Source of the DNA: Streptomyces sp. MMG1533 | Lineage (GTDB): Bacteria; Actinomycetota; Actinomycetes; Streptomycetales; Streptomycetaceae | Direction of reading: 5' to 3' | Assembly (NCBI RefSeq): GCF_001279775.1 | Contig: NZ_LGDG01000285.1 | Span: 1-33,281 of the forward strand | DNA length: 33,281 nucleotides | Shown here: one piece after another, positions 17,136 to 25,506 of the stretch | Layout of the letters: the number at the start of each line of letters is the position of its first letter | Position numbering within the stretch: the first letter of the stretch is position 1 | Translations under genes and position numbers: made by a program | Notes under the pieces: generated by a model | What the model was told of the DNA's origin: nothing | Seen by the model: only the letters and a program-made list of their open reading frames with translations | Databases searched by the model: none

Positions 17136-17442
17136 CCATTCCCTTGGCCGGCCCGAGAGTCCGTCCGCCGCCCCGTGTCAGGCGGACGCAGGCCGCCGCG
17201 TGATCCTACTGACTTCATAAGAGACGAGGGGACGGTAGGGTGCCGGATGTTCGCGTGAGCACACGCGAGTTGGGCTGGAGGATCGGGGCATTCCGTGCGA
17301 TCTGGCGAGGTACGGAACCCCGGCGACAGCCCCGCGGCACCGTAGCCGCCGCCTCGCCGCAGCGTCGGTCTCGACGGGCGGGGAAAGCGGCGCAGGACTT
17401 TCACACCGCAGACGCAGAACCATCACTGAGGGGGATCAGCAG
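17136..17442. other. Divergent promoter region between eccC and eccD
   Basis: These 307 bases must hold promoters for both directions. TAGGAT on the minus strand (about 17208-17203) and TAGGGT on the plus strand (about 17236-17241) resemble Streptomyces -10 boxes, but neither has a good -35 box at the right distance. GAGGGGG near 17428 is the ribosome-binding site of eccD. No coding frame is convincing. Confidence 0.45.
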
Positions 17443-18951
17443 GTGAGCATGACGGCCTCCGCGGCAGCCACCGGAGGAGGGACCGGTACGGGGACTTCCG
17501 GTGCGGGCACAGGGCTCGGCTTCTGCCGGGTCACGATCGTCGCCCCCGACAGCCGGATCGACGTGGCACTGCCCGACGACATCCCCGTCGCCGACATCTA
17601 TCCGGAGATCCTCAGGCTCTCCCAGCAAAGCCCCGCCGAGGGCGCACCCGTCGGCTACCACCTGGTACGCCGCGACGGCACGGTCCTCGACAGCTCCCGT
17701 TCCTTCGCCGCCCAGCGCATTCTCGACGGCGAACTCCTCACGCTGCGCCCGTTCTCCGAGTCGCTGCCGCCGGCCGTCTTCGACGACGTCTCCGAAGCGG
17801 TCGCCTCCGCCGTGACGAGTGAACGCACCCTGTGGAGCGGGGACTTGACGCGTGCAGCAGGCCTCGTCGGAGGAGGCCTGCTGCCGGTCCTGCTCGCCTT
17901 CGTGGCCTGGACCGGCGACCCGCTCCACGACATGAACAGCCTCCCCGGCATCCTCGCCGGCGTCGCCGGTGTCCTCCTGGTCGTCCTCGCGTGCGTACGT
18001 GCCCGGGTCTACGACGACCGGGCCTCGGCCGTCGCCCTGGGCCTCGGCGCGCTCCCCAACGTCGGCGTGGCCGGCTCGGGTCTGCTGCCGCTCACCGACG
18101 GACAGGGCATCGGCAAACTCCAGTTCCTCCTGGCCTGTGCGGCAGTGCTGCTGGCCTCGTTCCTGCTCACCCTGTGCTCGCCGAGCGGGGACGGCCCGTT
18201 CGTCGCCTTCGTCTTCGCCTCCGCCATCGGCCTGCTCGCCGTGTTCGCGGCGACCCTCGCCGACTGGAGGCCCTCCGAGATCGCCGCCCTGTGCGCCCCG
18301 ATCGCCGTCGGAGGCCTGGCCTTCCTGCCGGGCCTGTCGATGCGCTTCGCCCGGCTGCCGATCGGCTTCGACGCTCCGGACACCGCGCCGCGCAGTGCGT
18401 ACGACACCGACCCCGCCCCCCAGGAGCCGGTCGACGCCGAGCGGGTCGCCGCCAAGGCCCGGCGCGGACACGAACTCCTGGTCGGCCTGGTGGGAGGCTG
18501 CGCGCTGCTCGCCGTCGGTGCCTCGGCCGTTCTCGGCTTCTCCTCGAACGTCTGGGCCCAACTGCTCGCCCTCGCGACCGGTATGGCTCTGCTGATGCGG
18601 GCCCACCTCTTCCGGTACACCGGTCAGGTCGCCCCCGTCCTGGGCGCCGGCCTCGCCTCCCTCGTACTCCTCGGCCTCGGACTGGCGCTCAACCCGCCGC
18701 ACTCGATCGTCCGCGACGCCCTCATGGGCGACCGCACCGACCTCGACATCCGGACCATCTGGCTCGTCGCGGCGATCGCTGCGACGGCCGCGCTCATCAC
18801 GGCGATCGGCCTGATCGTCTCGCGCGGCGGCCTCACCCCGTTCTGGGGACGCTTCCTGGAGATCGCCGAGGGTTTCGTGCTGCTGACCCTGGTGCCGCTG
18901 GCGCTGGCCGTCTTCGACGTGTACACCACCGCCCGGTCGATGACGAGCTGA
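17443..18951 (+). CDS. eccD: EccD, integral membrane channel component of the type VII system
   Basis: The 502-residue protein starts with a Gly/Thr-rich tail, then a YukD/ubiquitin-like domain (about 26-105: FCRVTIVAPDSRIDVALPDD through LLTLRPF) and about eleven hydrophobic helices from residue 135 to the C-terminus, with a charged cytoplasmic loop near residues 305-345. This is the fixed layout of EccD, which forms the membrane vestibule of the ESX complex around EccB, EccC and EccE. The GTG start has GAGGGGG ahead; an ATG two codons on is an alternative. The PQQ-like gene follows after 38 bases, probably in the same transcript. EccB and EccE genes are not beside it. Confidence 0.93.
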   Translation: MSMTASAAATGGGTGTGTSGAGTGLGFCRVTIVAPDSRIDVALPDDIPVADIYPEILRLSQQSPAEGAPVGYHLVRRDGTVLDSSRSFAAQRILDGELLTLRPFSESLPPAVFDDVSEAVASAVTSERTLWSGDLTRAAGLVGGGLLPVLLAFVAWTGDPLHDMNSLPGILAGVAGVLLVVLACVRARVYDDRASAVALGLGALPNVGVAGSGLLPLTDGQGIGKLQFLLACAAVLLASFLLTLCSPSGDGPFVAFVFASAIGLLAVFAATLADWRPSEIAALCAPIAVGGLAFLPGLSMRFARLPIGFDAPDTAPRSAYDTDPAPQEPVDAERVAAKARRGHELLVGLVGGCALLAVGASAVLGFSSNVWAQLLALATGMALLMRAHLFRYTGQVAPVLGAGLASLVLLGLGLALNPPHSIVRDALMGDRTDLDIRTIWLVAAIAATAALITAIGLIVSRGGLTPFWGRFLEIAEGFVLLTLVPLALAVFDVYTTARSMTS

Positions 18952-18989
18952 TCCGGCCGAACCGGCAATGAGTGAAGGGACCTTCGAGC

Positions 18990-20486
18990 GTGAGCTTCGG
19001 CCCACCTCCATCGATATTCACCCAGTCGACGCTGGCTGCAGACCAAGCCCGGGCAAAGCGCCGCAGGCGGGTCTTCGGCGTGGTGGCCGTGATGGCCGTC
19101 GTCGTCCTGTGCGCGGGCGGTGCGCTCGTGTGGTCCGGGTCCGACGACCGGTCGCCGGACGACAAGCCGTCGGTGACTCGGCAGGCCGCCGACGACATCA
19201 GGGAGACGACCGAAAAGATCCCCAGCTCCCCCGAGGGGCAGCTGATGATCCAGCACGACGAGGAGAACCTCCCCAAGGACTCCGACAACAATCCCCGCTA
19301 CGCGCCCGGCACCTGGGCCACTGACAAGATTCTCGCCAAGGGCGTCGCCAGTCGTATCGAGGGCTACAACATCGCCCTCGACGCCGACGAGGTGGCCTGG
19401 ACCCTCAAGCTCGACGGCCACATCTGCGCCACCAGCAGGCACGTCACCGCAGACGGACGTACCGCGGTCGTCATCCAGCCCCCGCAGCCCAAGGGATCGG
19501 AGAAGGACGGTGTCTGCGATCAGATCGTGTTCTTCGACCTGAACACCGGCAAGAAGCTGTGGCAGAAGAAGATGCCCGCGGCGAACACCGCCTACGTCAC
19601 GAACACCAATCTCACCCTGACGAAGGGCGTCGTCGCCGTGGCCTGGGGGCGCGGCTCGGTGGCGTACGACATGAAGACCGGCAAGCAGCTCTGGAACAGT
19701 ACGACCAGCTCCAAGTGCGAGGACCAGGCCTTCGCCGGCGGACGTGCACTGCTGGCCCTGCTCAGATGCGGAGAGCTGCCCGACACCCGATACCAGGTAC
19801 AGAAGCTCGACCCGCGCACCGGCAAAGCGCAGTGGACGTACAAGGTCGCCGGTGGGGTCCAGACCGTCTATCTGCCCTCGTCGGACCCGCCGGTGCTCGC
19901 CGTGGCGGCGGGAGACATCGTGGTGACCGACTTGATCTCGCTCGACAACGAGGGCAAGCGACTCACCACGATCTCGTTGAGCGGCTACGACGCCAAGTGC
20001 GGCGAGAGGTACTTCGGGCGGTCGTTCTTCGGTGAGTTCGAGAACTGCGACGGATTGGTCGTGGGACGGACCCAGGCCTACGTCATGAGCAAGGAGAACA
20101 TCGCCGTCGACCAGGCGATGGACTGGATCGTCGAGTTCGACCTCAAGACGGGCAAGACGGGGGGCAAGTTCGACGGGCGTTCACTACAGATGGTCTATCC
20201 GTTGCGGATGAGCGGCGACGAGCTGCTGATCTACCGGGAGGTTGGAAGCGCCGTCGAACCGGCGGCTGTGGTGAGCTGGAATCCGCGGACGGACAAGGAG
20301 ACCCCCTTCCTCCTCTTCCAGCTCCCGGAGGACAACGAGGGTGAACTGGGCGATCCGGAACAGTCGGACATCATTGTTGAAAAGGGGCGAGTCTTTTTTG
20401 CGAAGCGGGAACTGGCCCGCGACGACGCGTCCATTGACTCGGCGCTGTCGGTCATCGGCATCGGGAGCGCCGGACTGAAGCACTGA
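18990..20486 (+). CDS. Membrane-anchored PQQ/beta-propeller protein, copy 1
   Basis: The GTG at 18990 is chosen because GAAGGGACC precedes it and the product then begins MSFGPPPSIFTQSTLAAD, matching the paralogue that starts MSFGPPPSVYTESTLAAE. The 498-residue protein has a short cytoplasmic N-terminus, a basic RAKRRRR stop signal, one membrane helix (about 28-48) and a large outer domain with PQQ-type blades (DLNTGKKLWQKKM, DMKTGKQLWN, DPRTGKAQWTY, DLKTGKTGGKF). Six cysteines in three close pairs (ICATS/VCDQ, KCEDQ/RCGEL, KCGER/NCDGL) are shared with the paralogue and likely form disulfides. Such folds scaffold protein contacts. It probably follows eccD in one transcript, suggesting an accessory role in the secretion apparatus. 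It is not EccB, whose sequence repeats are absent. Confidence 0.82.
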   Translation: MSFGPPPSIFTQSTLAADQARAKRRRRVFGVVAVMAVVVLCAGGALVWSGSDDRSPDDKPSVTRQAADDIRETTEKIPSSPEGQLMIQHDEENLPKDSDNNPRYAPGTWATDKILAKGVASRIEGYNIALDADEVAWTLKLDGHICATSRHVTADGRTAVVIQPPQPKGSEKDGVCDQIVFFDLNTGKKLWQKKMPAANTAYVTNTNLTLTKGVVAVAWGRGSVAYDMKTGKQLWNSTTSSKCEDQAFAGGRALLALLRCGELPDTRYQVQKLDPRTGKAQWTYKVAGGVQTVYLPSSDPPVLAVAAGDIVVTDLISLDNEGKRLTTISLSGYDAKCGERYFGRSFFGEFENCDGLVVGRTQAYVMSKENIAVDQAMDWIVEFDLKTGKTGGKFDGRSLQMVYPLRMSGDELLIYREVGSAVEPAAVVSWNPRTDKETPFLLFQLPEDNEGELGDPEQSDIIVEKGRVFFAKRELARDDASIDSALSVIGIGSAGLKH

Positions 20487-20492
20487 TGGAAC

Positions 20493-20534
20493 GCCCAGGG
20501 GGGGGCGGCGCGAGCCCGCGCCGCCCCCCTGGGC
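20493..20534. terminator. Bidirectional terminator between PQQ-like gene 1 and bldB
   Basis: GCCCAGGGG and a GC-rich run pair with the CCCCTGGGC end of the hairpin, about 18 bp with a two-base bulge and a very short loop. It lies between converging genes, 6 bases from each stop on average, and can serve both. Confidence 0.85.
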
Positions 20535-20539
20535 TGCGC

Positions 20540-20836
20540 TCACTCTGTAGAGAGCCCACCGTTGTGCGGCGCCGCCTCCAGATCGAACTCCCCGTCCCGC
20601 GCCCCCAGCACGAACGCCCGCCACTCCGCCTCCGTGTACCGCAGCACGGTGTCGGGGTCGAGCGACGACCGCATGGCCACGGCTCCTTCGGGGAGGTAGG
20701 CGATCTCGACCCGCTCCTCGTGTTCCTCGGTGCCCGGCGCGCTGAGCCACTCGACGCCGGAGATGTCGAGGGCGTACAGCTCGTCCCTCTCGCGCTCCTT
20801 GCGTGCCTTGAGTTCCTCGTCCTTGGTGTCGGCCAT
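20540..20836 (-). CDS. bldB: BldB-like developmental regulator, DUF397 family
   Basis: The 98-residue protein fits the DUF397 family: W30-L-S32, VEIA at 43-46, VAMRSSLDPDTVLRYTEAEW (52-71) and FVLGARDGEFDL near the C-terminus. Its length equals that of S. coelicolor BldB (98-99 residues), and Tyr lies at position 21, where, as I recall, the classical bldB alleles carry Tyr21Cys. BldB is needed for aerial growth and antibiotic production, has no DNA-binding domain and probably acts by protein contact. I also recall that bldB lies within the Streptomyces type VII locus. Most DUF397 proteins pair with an adjacent XRE regulator; none is here. The ATG at 20836 has AAGGA 12 bases ahead. Confidence 0.75.
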   Translation of the reverse strand: MADTKDEELKARKERERDELYALDISGVEWLSAPGTEEHEERVEIAYLPEGAVAMRSSLDPDTVLRYTEAEWRAFVLGARDGEFDLEAAPHNGGLSTE

Positions 20837-20985
20837 GGCGATTACTGATCCTTCCCTCTGCAACGAGCTGTCCAGCCACCCTACTTGCCGCCGTTCCCCC
20901 TGGTCAGACGTTTGCTCATGAGCGACCGTCACGAAGGGCGACAGCTCCCTCACACATCCGCGCCCTCGGCAGAAAGGTCCCGTCC

Positions 20986-22464
20986 GTGAGTTTCGGCCCA
21001 CCGCCTTCCGTCTACACCGAGTCCACCCTGGCGGCCGAGAGCCGCAAAAAGCGCCGCCGGCTGTTCGCCCTCGGTGCCACGACGACCGCGCTCGCGATGC
21101 TGTTCGCGGGTATATGGGTCCTGTCGTACGACGGCACCGACACCGCCTCCGGCCAGAGCCCGGCCGCGGCGAGCCAAGGCCCGGACGACATCCGGGAGAC
21201 GATCGAGCGCCGACCGACGACTCCGGAAGGGGTGAGCGCGGTCGCGCGTCGCGCCGAGGGCATCAAGGCCGGCCAGAACATCGAGACGACGGGCACCTGG
21301 GCGACCGCCAAGACCTTTGCGAAGACTCTGGGCAACGCCATCACGGGGTACAAGATCTCGACCGACCGCGAAGCGTGGAAACTGGGCTTCCCCGGCAGCG
21401 TCTGCGCCGCAACCCCGCACGTCACCGTGGACGGCCGTACCGCCGTGGCCTTCTCGGTCGAGCCCACCAGGAACGACCCGAACGGCGTGGCCATGAGCGG
21501 CCCGTGCGACGGGATCGCGATGTTCGACATCGACACCGGCAAGCGGCTGTGGCACGTCAAGTTGCCCGAGAAGCGACTCGTGCCCGCCAGGATCACGATG
21601 ACGCGTGGAAGAGTCGTCGCCGCCTGGGAAGACGGTTCGGCGGCCTACGCCATGACCGACGGGAAACTGCTCTGGTCGCACACGGCAGGATCGGTCTGCG
21701 GGGACAGCGGATACGCCGGAGGCAGGGCCCTGGTGCGCCTCGTCAAGTGCGGCGACGCGGCCAACAGACGCTTTCGGGTGGAGGGGACGGATCCCAAGAC
21801 CGGAAAGCCGCTGTGGACCTACGAGGTGGCCCCCGGGATCCAGGACGTTCGTCTGATCTCCTCGTCCCCCGTGGTCATCGCCGTCGCGGCGGGCGACCTC
21901 TCGATCACCGACCTGATCTCCCTCAGCGACCAGGGCAGGTTCCGCGCCTCCATCTCGGTGCCCAACCGGAATTACGTCACCAAGTGCGGCGACGGCATCG
22001 ACGTCACGGGCCCGGTCGAGACCTGTGATGCGGTGGTGGTCGGCGAGCGGCAGCTGTACATCTCCACTCAGGCACGCGACGTCAGCACCGTGAGTGCCCA
22101 CGGACAGGTGCCCAACGAGATAGTCGCCTTCGACCTGGCCACCGGCAAGAGCGTCCGGAAGTACGACGCCAAGATCGGCCGCCCCATGTACCCCGTCCGC
22201 ATGAGTGGTGACAAGCTCATCGCCGCTCGGCAGTCCTTCGCCGCAGCCACGCCCAGCGCCGCCGTGAGCATCGATCCCACGTCGGGGAAGGAGACCCTCC
22301 TCCTGCTCTTCGGCACGGTCGGCCTGCCGCCCTTCGACAGCCTCGACGTCCGCTACGAGCACGGCCGCATCTTCTTCGCCGCCACGAGCCTCACCGGACC
22401 GGTGAGCAAGGACGACGAAGGGGAGAGCCTCTGGCTCGCCGACGGGTTCGAGACCGGCGGCTGA
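20986..22464 (+). CDS. Membrane-anchored PQQ/beta-propeller protein, copy 2
   Basis: The 492-residue paralogue of the protein at 18990 begins MSFGPPPSVYTESTLAAE, with a basic stop signal RKKRRR, one membrane helix (about 28-45) and an outer domain of PQQ-type blades (DIDTGKRLWHVK, MTDGKLLWSH, DPKTGKPLWTYEV, DLATGKSVRKY). The same three cysteine pairs are kept. The GTG start has AAAGG eight bases ahead. It is divergent from bldB across about 150 bases and ends 192 bases before rpsO. The two copies keep the cytoplasmic motif FGPPPSxxTxS, so that tail is probably functional, perhaps a docking peptide. Ligand and partner are unknown. Confidence 0.82.
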   Translation: MSFGPPPSVYTESTLAAESRKKRRRLFALGATTTALAMLFAGIWVLSYDGTDTASGQSPAAASQGPDDIRETIERRPTTPEGVSAVARRAEGIKAGQNIETTGTWATAKTFAKTLGNAITGYKISTDREAWKLGFPGSVCAATPHVTVDGRTAVAFSVEPTRNDPNGVAMSGPCDGIAMFDIDTGKRLWHVKLPEKRLVPARITMTRGRVVAAWEDGSAAYAMTDGKLLWSHTAGSVCGDSGYAGGRALVRLVKCGDAANRRFRVEGTDPKTGKPLWTYEVAPGIQDVRLISSSPVVIAVAAGDLSITDLISLSDQGRFRASISVPNRNYVTKCGDGIDVTGPVETCDAVVVGERQLYISTQARDVSTVSAHGQVPNEIVAFDLATGKSVRKYDAKIGRPMYPVRMSGDKLIAARQSFAAATPSAAVSIDPTSGKETLLLLFGTVGLPPFDSLDVRYEHGRIFFAATSLTGPVSKDDEGESLWLADGFETGG

Positions 22465-22505
22465 CACCGGAGGCGACCCCGGTCGGGGGCATCCTCGCAG
22501 GCTGG

Positions 22506-22511
22506 TAGTCT
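22506..22511 (+). promoter_or_regulatory. -10 box of the rpsO promoter
   Basis: TAGTCT matches the Streptomyces -10 consensus TAGNNT. It leaves an rpsO leader of about 140 bases. No good -35 box is seen at the usual distance. Streptomyces rpsO is known to have its own promoter(s) upstream. Confidence 0.5.
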
Positions 22512-22656
22512 GTGCTGTGGCCGTTTGTGTACGCGCCCCCGGAGCCCACGCCCTGGAGGCCGCGCCCAGCGGATCCCCGCCTCCCGAGTAACGGAAGCCC
22601 CCCTGAGATTTAGACCAGGGGCACTCGGTGGCCTTCACAGACTACGAGGAGTACGC

Positions 22657-22944
22657 GTGTCGCTCGACGCCGCTACGAAGAAGCAGATCATCAGCGAGTT
22701 CGGTACCAAGGAGGGCGACACCGGCTCCCCCGAGGTCCAGGTCGCGATGCTCTCGCGCCGTATCTCGGACCTGACCGAGCACCTCAAGACGCACAAGCAC
22801 GACCACCACTCCCGCCGTGGTCTGCTGATCCTGGTCGGTCAGCGTCGCCGCCTGCTGCAGTACCTGGCCAAGAAGGACATCCAGCGCTTCCGTACGCTGG
22901 TCGACCGCCTGGGCATCCGCCGCGGTGCGGCGGGCGCCAAGTAA
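22657..22944 (+). CDS. rpsO: 30S ribosomal protein S15
   Basis: The GTG at 22657 has GAGGAG five bases ahead and gives 95 residues, the length expected of actinobacterial S15. It begins [20 protein letters not shown] and contains the family core [32 protein letters not shown] and [10 protein letters not shown]15 binds 16S rRNA and starts assembly of the platform. The frame is open further upstream but those residues are leader sequence. It forms the conserved rpsO-pnp pair, separated by a hairpin and a structured leader. Confidence 0.97.
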   Translation: MSLDAATKKQIISEFGTKEGDTGSPEVQVAMLSRRISDLTEHLKTHKHDHHSRRGLLILVGQRRRLLQYLAKKDIQRFRTLVDRLGIRRGAAGAK

Positions 22945-22954
22945 GACGCCGTGA

Positions 22955-22991
22955 GGGGAGCGGTTCCCGAGGGTGGGGGACCGCTCCCTTT
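22955..22991 (+). terminator. Hairpin after rpsO
   Basis: GGGAGCGGT pairs with ACCGCTCCC, and the stem is extended by TCCC/GGGG; TTT follows directly. It lies 11 bases after rpsO. In S. coelicolor the rpsO-pnp intergenic hairpin is known to be a terminator and an RNase III processing site; the same role is likely. Confidence 0.85.
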
Positions 22992-23071
22992 GCTGTACGT
23001 ATGGAAACGTGCGGAGTGTCACTGACGCTTTGTAGTGTGGTAGCACAACGCAATACGTACGACGCAGAGTG

Positions 23072-23103
23072 ATGACGCGTACCCGCTGAGGGTATGGCGT
23101 CAT
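23072..23103 (+). other. Hairpin between rpsO and pnp
   Basis: ATGACGC and ACCC pair with GGGT and GCGTCAT, with a two- to three-base internal loop. It stands between the rpsO terminator and the larger pnp leader structure. It may lie in the leader of a pnp transcript, or mark the end of an rpsO read-through. Confidence 0.55.
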
Positions 23104-23117
23104 GCGACAACGAACGA

Positions 23118-23224
23118 GGAGAAGCGCACCTCGCCGCCGCCGGTCCTCGGTAGTGGCCCCCGGGGGAAGTGAGCCCCGAGGGCTTCGATCGAAGACCGGC
23201 CCGCACCAGACGGAGCGCTTCTCC
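23118..23224 (+). ncRNA. Structured pnp leader resembling the Actino-pnp RNA motif
   Basis: A 10-bp long-range stem, GGAGAAGCGC (23118-23127) with GCGCTTCTCC (23215-23224), closes the region. Inside, CCGGTC (about 23140) pairs with GACCGG (about 23194), CCTCGG pairs with CCGAGG, and CTTCGATCGAAG is self-complementary. Such nesting is not expected by chance. Its place in the 5' leader of pnp of an actinobacterium fits the Actino-pnp motif, a conserved structure described in leaders of actinobacterial exoribonuclease genes, likely used in autoregulation. The Rfam model was not run. Confidence 0.65.
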
Positions 23225-23289
23225 GCAACCGTCCCCCTGCCACACGGGCAGTGAGGGACAAAAGACGACAAGTTACGGAGAAAACGCTA

Positions 23290-25506
23290 GTGGAGAACGA
23301 GACCCACTACGCCGAGGCCGTCATTGACAACGGTTCCTTCGGCACCCGCACCATCCGCTTCGAGACGGGCCGCCTGGCCAAGCAGGCCGCCGGCTCCGCC
23401 GTGGCGTACCTGGACGACGACACCATGGTGCTGTCGGCCACCACCGCCTCCAAGAACCCCAAGGACCAGCTCGACTTCTTCCCCCTCACGGTGGACGTCG
23501 AGGAGCGGATGTACGCCGCCGGCAAGATCCCCGGCAGCTTCTTCCGCCGTGAGGGCCGTCCCTCCGAGGACGCCATCCTCACCTGCCGGCTCATCGACCG
23601 CCCGCTGCGCCCGTCCTTCAAGAAGGGCCTGCGCAACGAGATCCAGGTCGTCGCCACCATCATGGCGCTCAACCCCGACCACCTGTACGACGTCGTGGCG
23701 ATCAACGCCGCCTCCGCGTCCACGCAGCTGGCCGGCCTGCCCTTCTCCGGCCCGATCGGCGGCGTCCGCGTCGCGCTCATCAACGGCCAGTGGGTCGCGT
23801 TCCCGACGCACACCGAGCTCGAGGACGCCGTCTTCGACATGGTCGTCGCCGGTCGCGTCCTGGAGGACGGCGACGTCGCGATCATGATGGTCGAGGCCGA
23901 GGCCACCGAGAAGACCATCCAGCTCGTCGCGGGCGGCGCCGAGGCGCCGACCGAGGAGGTCGTCGCCTCCGGTCTGGACGCCGCGAAGCCCTTCATCAAG
24001 GTGCTCTGCAAGGCCCAGGCCGACCTCGCCGCCAAGGCCGCCAAGCCGACCGGCGAGTTCCCGGTCTTCCTCGACCACCAGGACGACGTCCTGGAGGCCC
24101 TGTCCGCCGCCGTCCGCCCGGAGCTCACCTCCGCGCTGACCATCGCGGGCAAGCAGGAGCGCGAGGCCGAGCTGGACCGCGTCAAGGCGCTCGCCGCCGA
24201 GAAGCTCCTGCCGGAGTTCGAGGGCCGCGAGAAGGAGATCTCCGCCGCGTACCGCTCGCTGACCAAGTCCCTGGTCCGTGAGCGCGTCATCAAGGAGAAG
24301 AAGCGCATCGACGGCCGCGGGCTGACGGACATCCGTACGCTCGCCGCCGAAGTCGAGGCCATCCCGCGCGTGCACGGTTCGGCGCTGTTCGAGCGTGGCG
24401 AGACCCAGATCCTGGGCGTCACCACCCTGAACATGCTCCGGATGGAGCAGCAGCTGGACACCCTTTCCCCGGTGACCCGCAAGCGCTACATGCACAACTA
24501 CAACTTCCCGCCGTACTCCGTCGGCGAGACCGGCCGCGTCGGCTCCCCGAAGCGCCGCGAGATCGGCCACGGCGCCCTCGCCGAGCGCGCCATCGTGCCG
24601 GTCCTGCCGACGCGCGAGGAGTTCCCGTACGCGATCCGTCAGGTGTCCGAGGCCCTCGGCTCCAACGGCTCGACGTCCATGGGCTCGGTCTGCGCCTCCA
24701 CCATGTCGCTGCTGAACGCCGGTGTGCCCCTGAAGGCCCCGGTCGCCGGTATCGCCATGGGCCTGATCTCCCAGGAGATCAACGGCGAGACGCACTACGT
24801 CGCCCTCACCGACATCCTCGGTGCGGAGGACGCCTTCGGCGACATGGACTTCAAGGTCGCCGGCACCAAGGAGTTCGTGACCGCCCTTCAGCTGGACACC
24901 AAGCTGGACGGCATCCCGGCCTCCGTCCTGGCCGCGGCCCTCAAGCAGGCCCGTGACGCCCGCCTCCACATCCTCGACGTGATGATGGAAGCGATCGACA
25001 CGCCGGACGAGATGTCCCCGAACGCCCCGCGGATCATCACCGTCAAGATCCCCGTGGACAAGATCGGCGAGGTCATCGGCCCCAAGGGCAAGATGATCAA
25101 CCAGATCCAGGAGGACACCGGCGCCGAGATCACGATCGAGGACGACGGCACCATCTACATCGGTGCCCAGGTCGGCTCGCAGGCCGAGGCCGCCCGCGCC
25201 ACGATCAACTCGATCGCCAACCCGACCATGCCGGAGGTCGGCGAGCGCTACCTGGGTACGGTCGTGAAGACGACCACCTTCGGTGCGTTCGTCTCGCTGC
25301 TCCCGGGCAAGGACGGTCTGCTGCACATCTCGCAGATCCGCAAGCTCGCCGGCGGCAAGCGCGTGGAGAACGTCGAGGACGTGCTCGGCGTGGGCGCCAA
25401 GGTCCAGGTCGAGATCGCCGAGATCGACTCCCGCGGCAAGCTCTCCCTCATCCCCGTGATCGAGGGCGAAGGCGACGACGAGAAGAAGGACGACACCGAC
25501 AAGTGA
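23290..25506 (+). CDS. pnp: Polynucleotide phosphorylase
   Basis: The GTG at 23290 is chosen because ACGGAGAAA precedes it and the product begins [15 protein letters not shown], as in other Streptomyces; the open frame starts 13 codons earlier. The 738-residue enzyme degrades RNA 3' to 5' with phosphate and, in Streptomyces, also adds 3' tails. Two RNase PH folds are joined by a helical linker; the catalytic aspartates of the second are Asp514 and Asp520 ([10 protein letters not shown]). A KH domain follows with GPKG near residue 597, then an S1 domain from about 649 to 720, and an acidic Asp/Lys-rich end. The stop overlaps the next start (GTGA). Confidence 0.98.
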   Translation: MENETHYAEAVIDNGSFGTRTIRFETGRLAKQAAGSAVAYLDDDTMVLSATTASKNPKDQLDFFPLTVDVEERMYAAGKIPGSFFRREGRPSEDAILTCRLIDRPLRPSFKKGLRNEIQVVATIMALNPDHLYDVVAINAASASTQLAGLPFSGPIGGVRVALINGQWVAFPTHTELEDAVFDMVVAGRVLEDGDVAIMMVEAEATEKTIQLVAGGAEAPTEEVVASGLDAAKPFIKVLCKAQADLAAKAAKPTGEFPVFLDHQDDVLEALSAAVRPELTSALTIAGKQEREAELDRVKALAAEKLLPEFEGREKEISAAYRSLTKSLVRERVIKEKKRIDGRGLTDIRTLAAEVEAIPRVHGSALFERGETQILGVTTLNMLRMEQQLDTLSPVTRKRYMHNYNFPPYSVGETGRVGSPKRREIGHGALAERAIVPVLPTREEFPYAIRQVSEALGSNGSTSMGSVCASTMSLLNAGVPLKAPVAGIAMGLISQEINGETHYVALTDILGAEDAFGDMDFKVAGTKEFVTALQLDTKLDGIPASVLAAALKQARDARLHILDVMMEAIDTPDEMSPNAPRIITVKIPVDKIGEVIGPKGKMINQIQEDTGAEITIEDDGTIYIGAQVGSQAEAARATINSIANPTMPEVGERYLGTVVKTTTFGAFVSLLPGKDGLLHISQIRKLAGGKRVENVEDVLGVGAKVQVEIAEIDSRGKLSLIPVIEGEGDDEKKDDTDK

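Noticed and set aside
15285..17258. Long plus-strand open frame opposite eccC
   Set aside because: It is the mirror of a strongly GC-biased gene. Its composition is Arg/Gly/Ala/Val-rich without motifs, and eccC is secure on the other strand.
18990..22464. Idea that one of the propeller proteins is EccB
   Set aside because: EccB has one helix and an outer domain with its own repeats; these proteins have PQQ-type blades (DxxTGKxLW) and paired cysteines instead.
23287..25326. Long minus-strand open frame opposite pnp
   Set aside because: The protein is an Asp/Gly/Val/Leu-rich shadow of PNPase with no domain.
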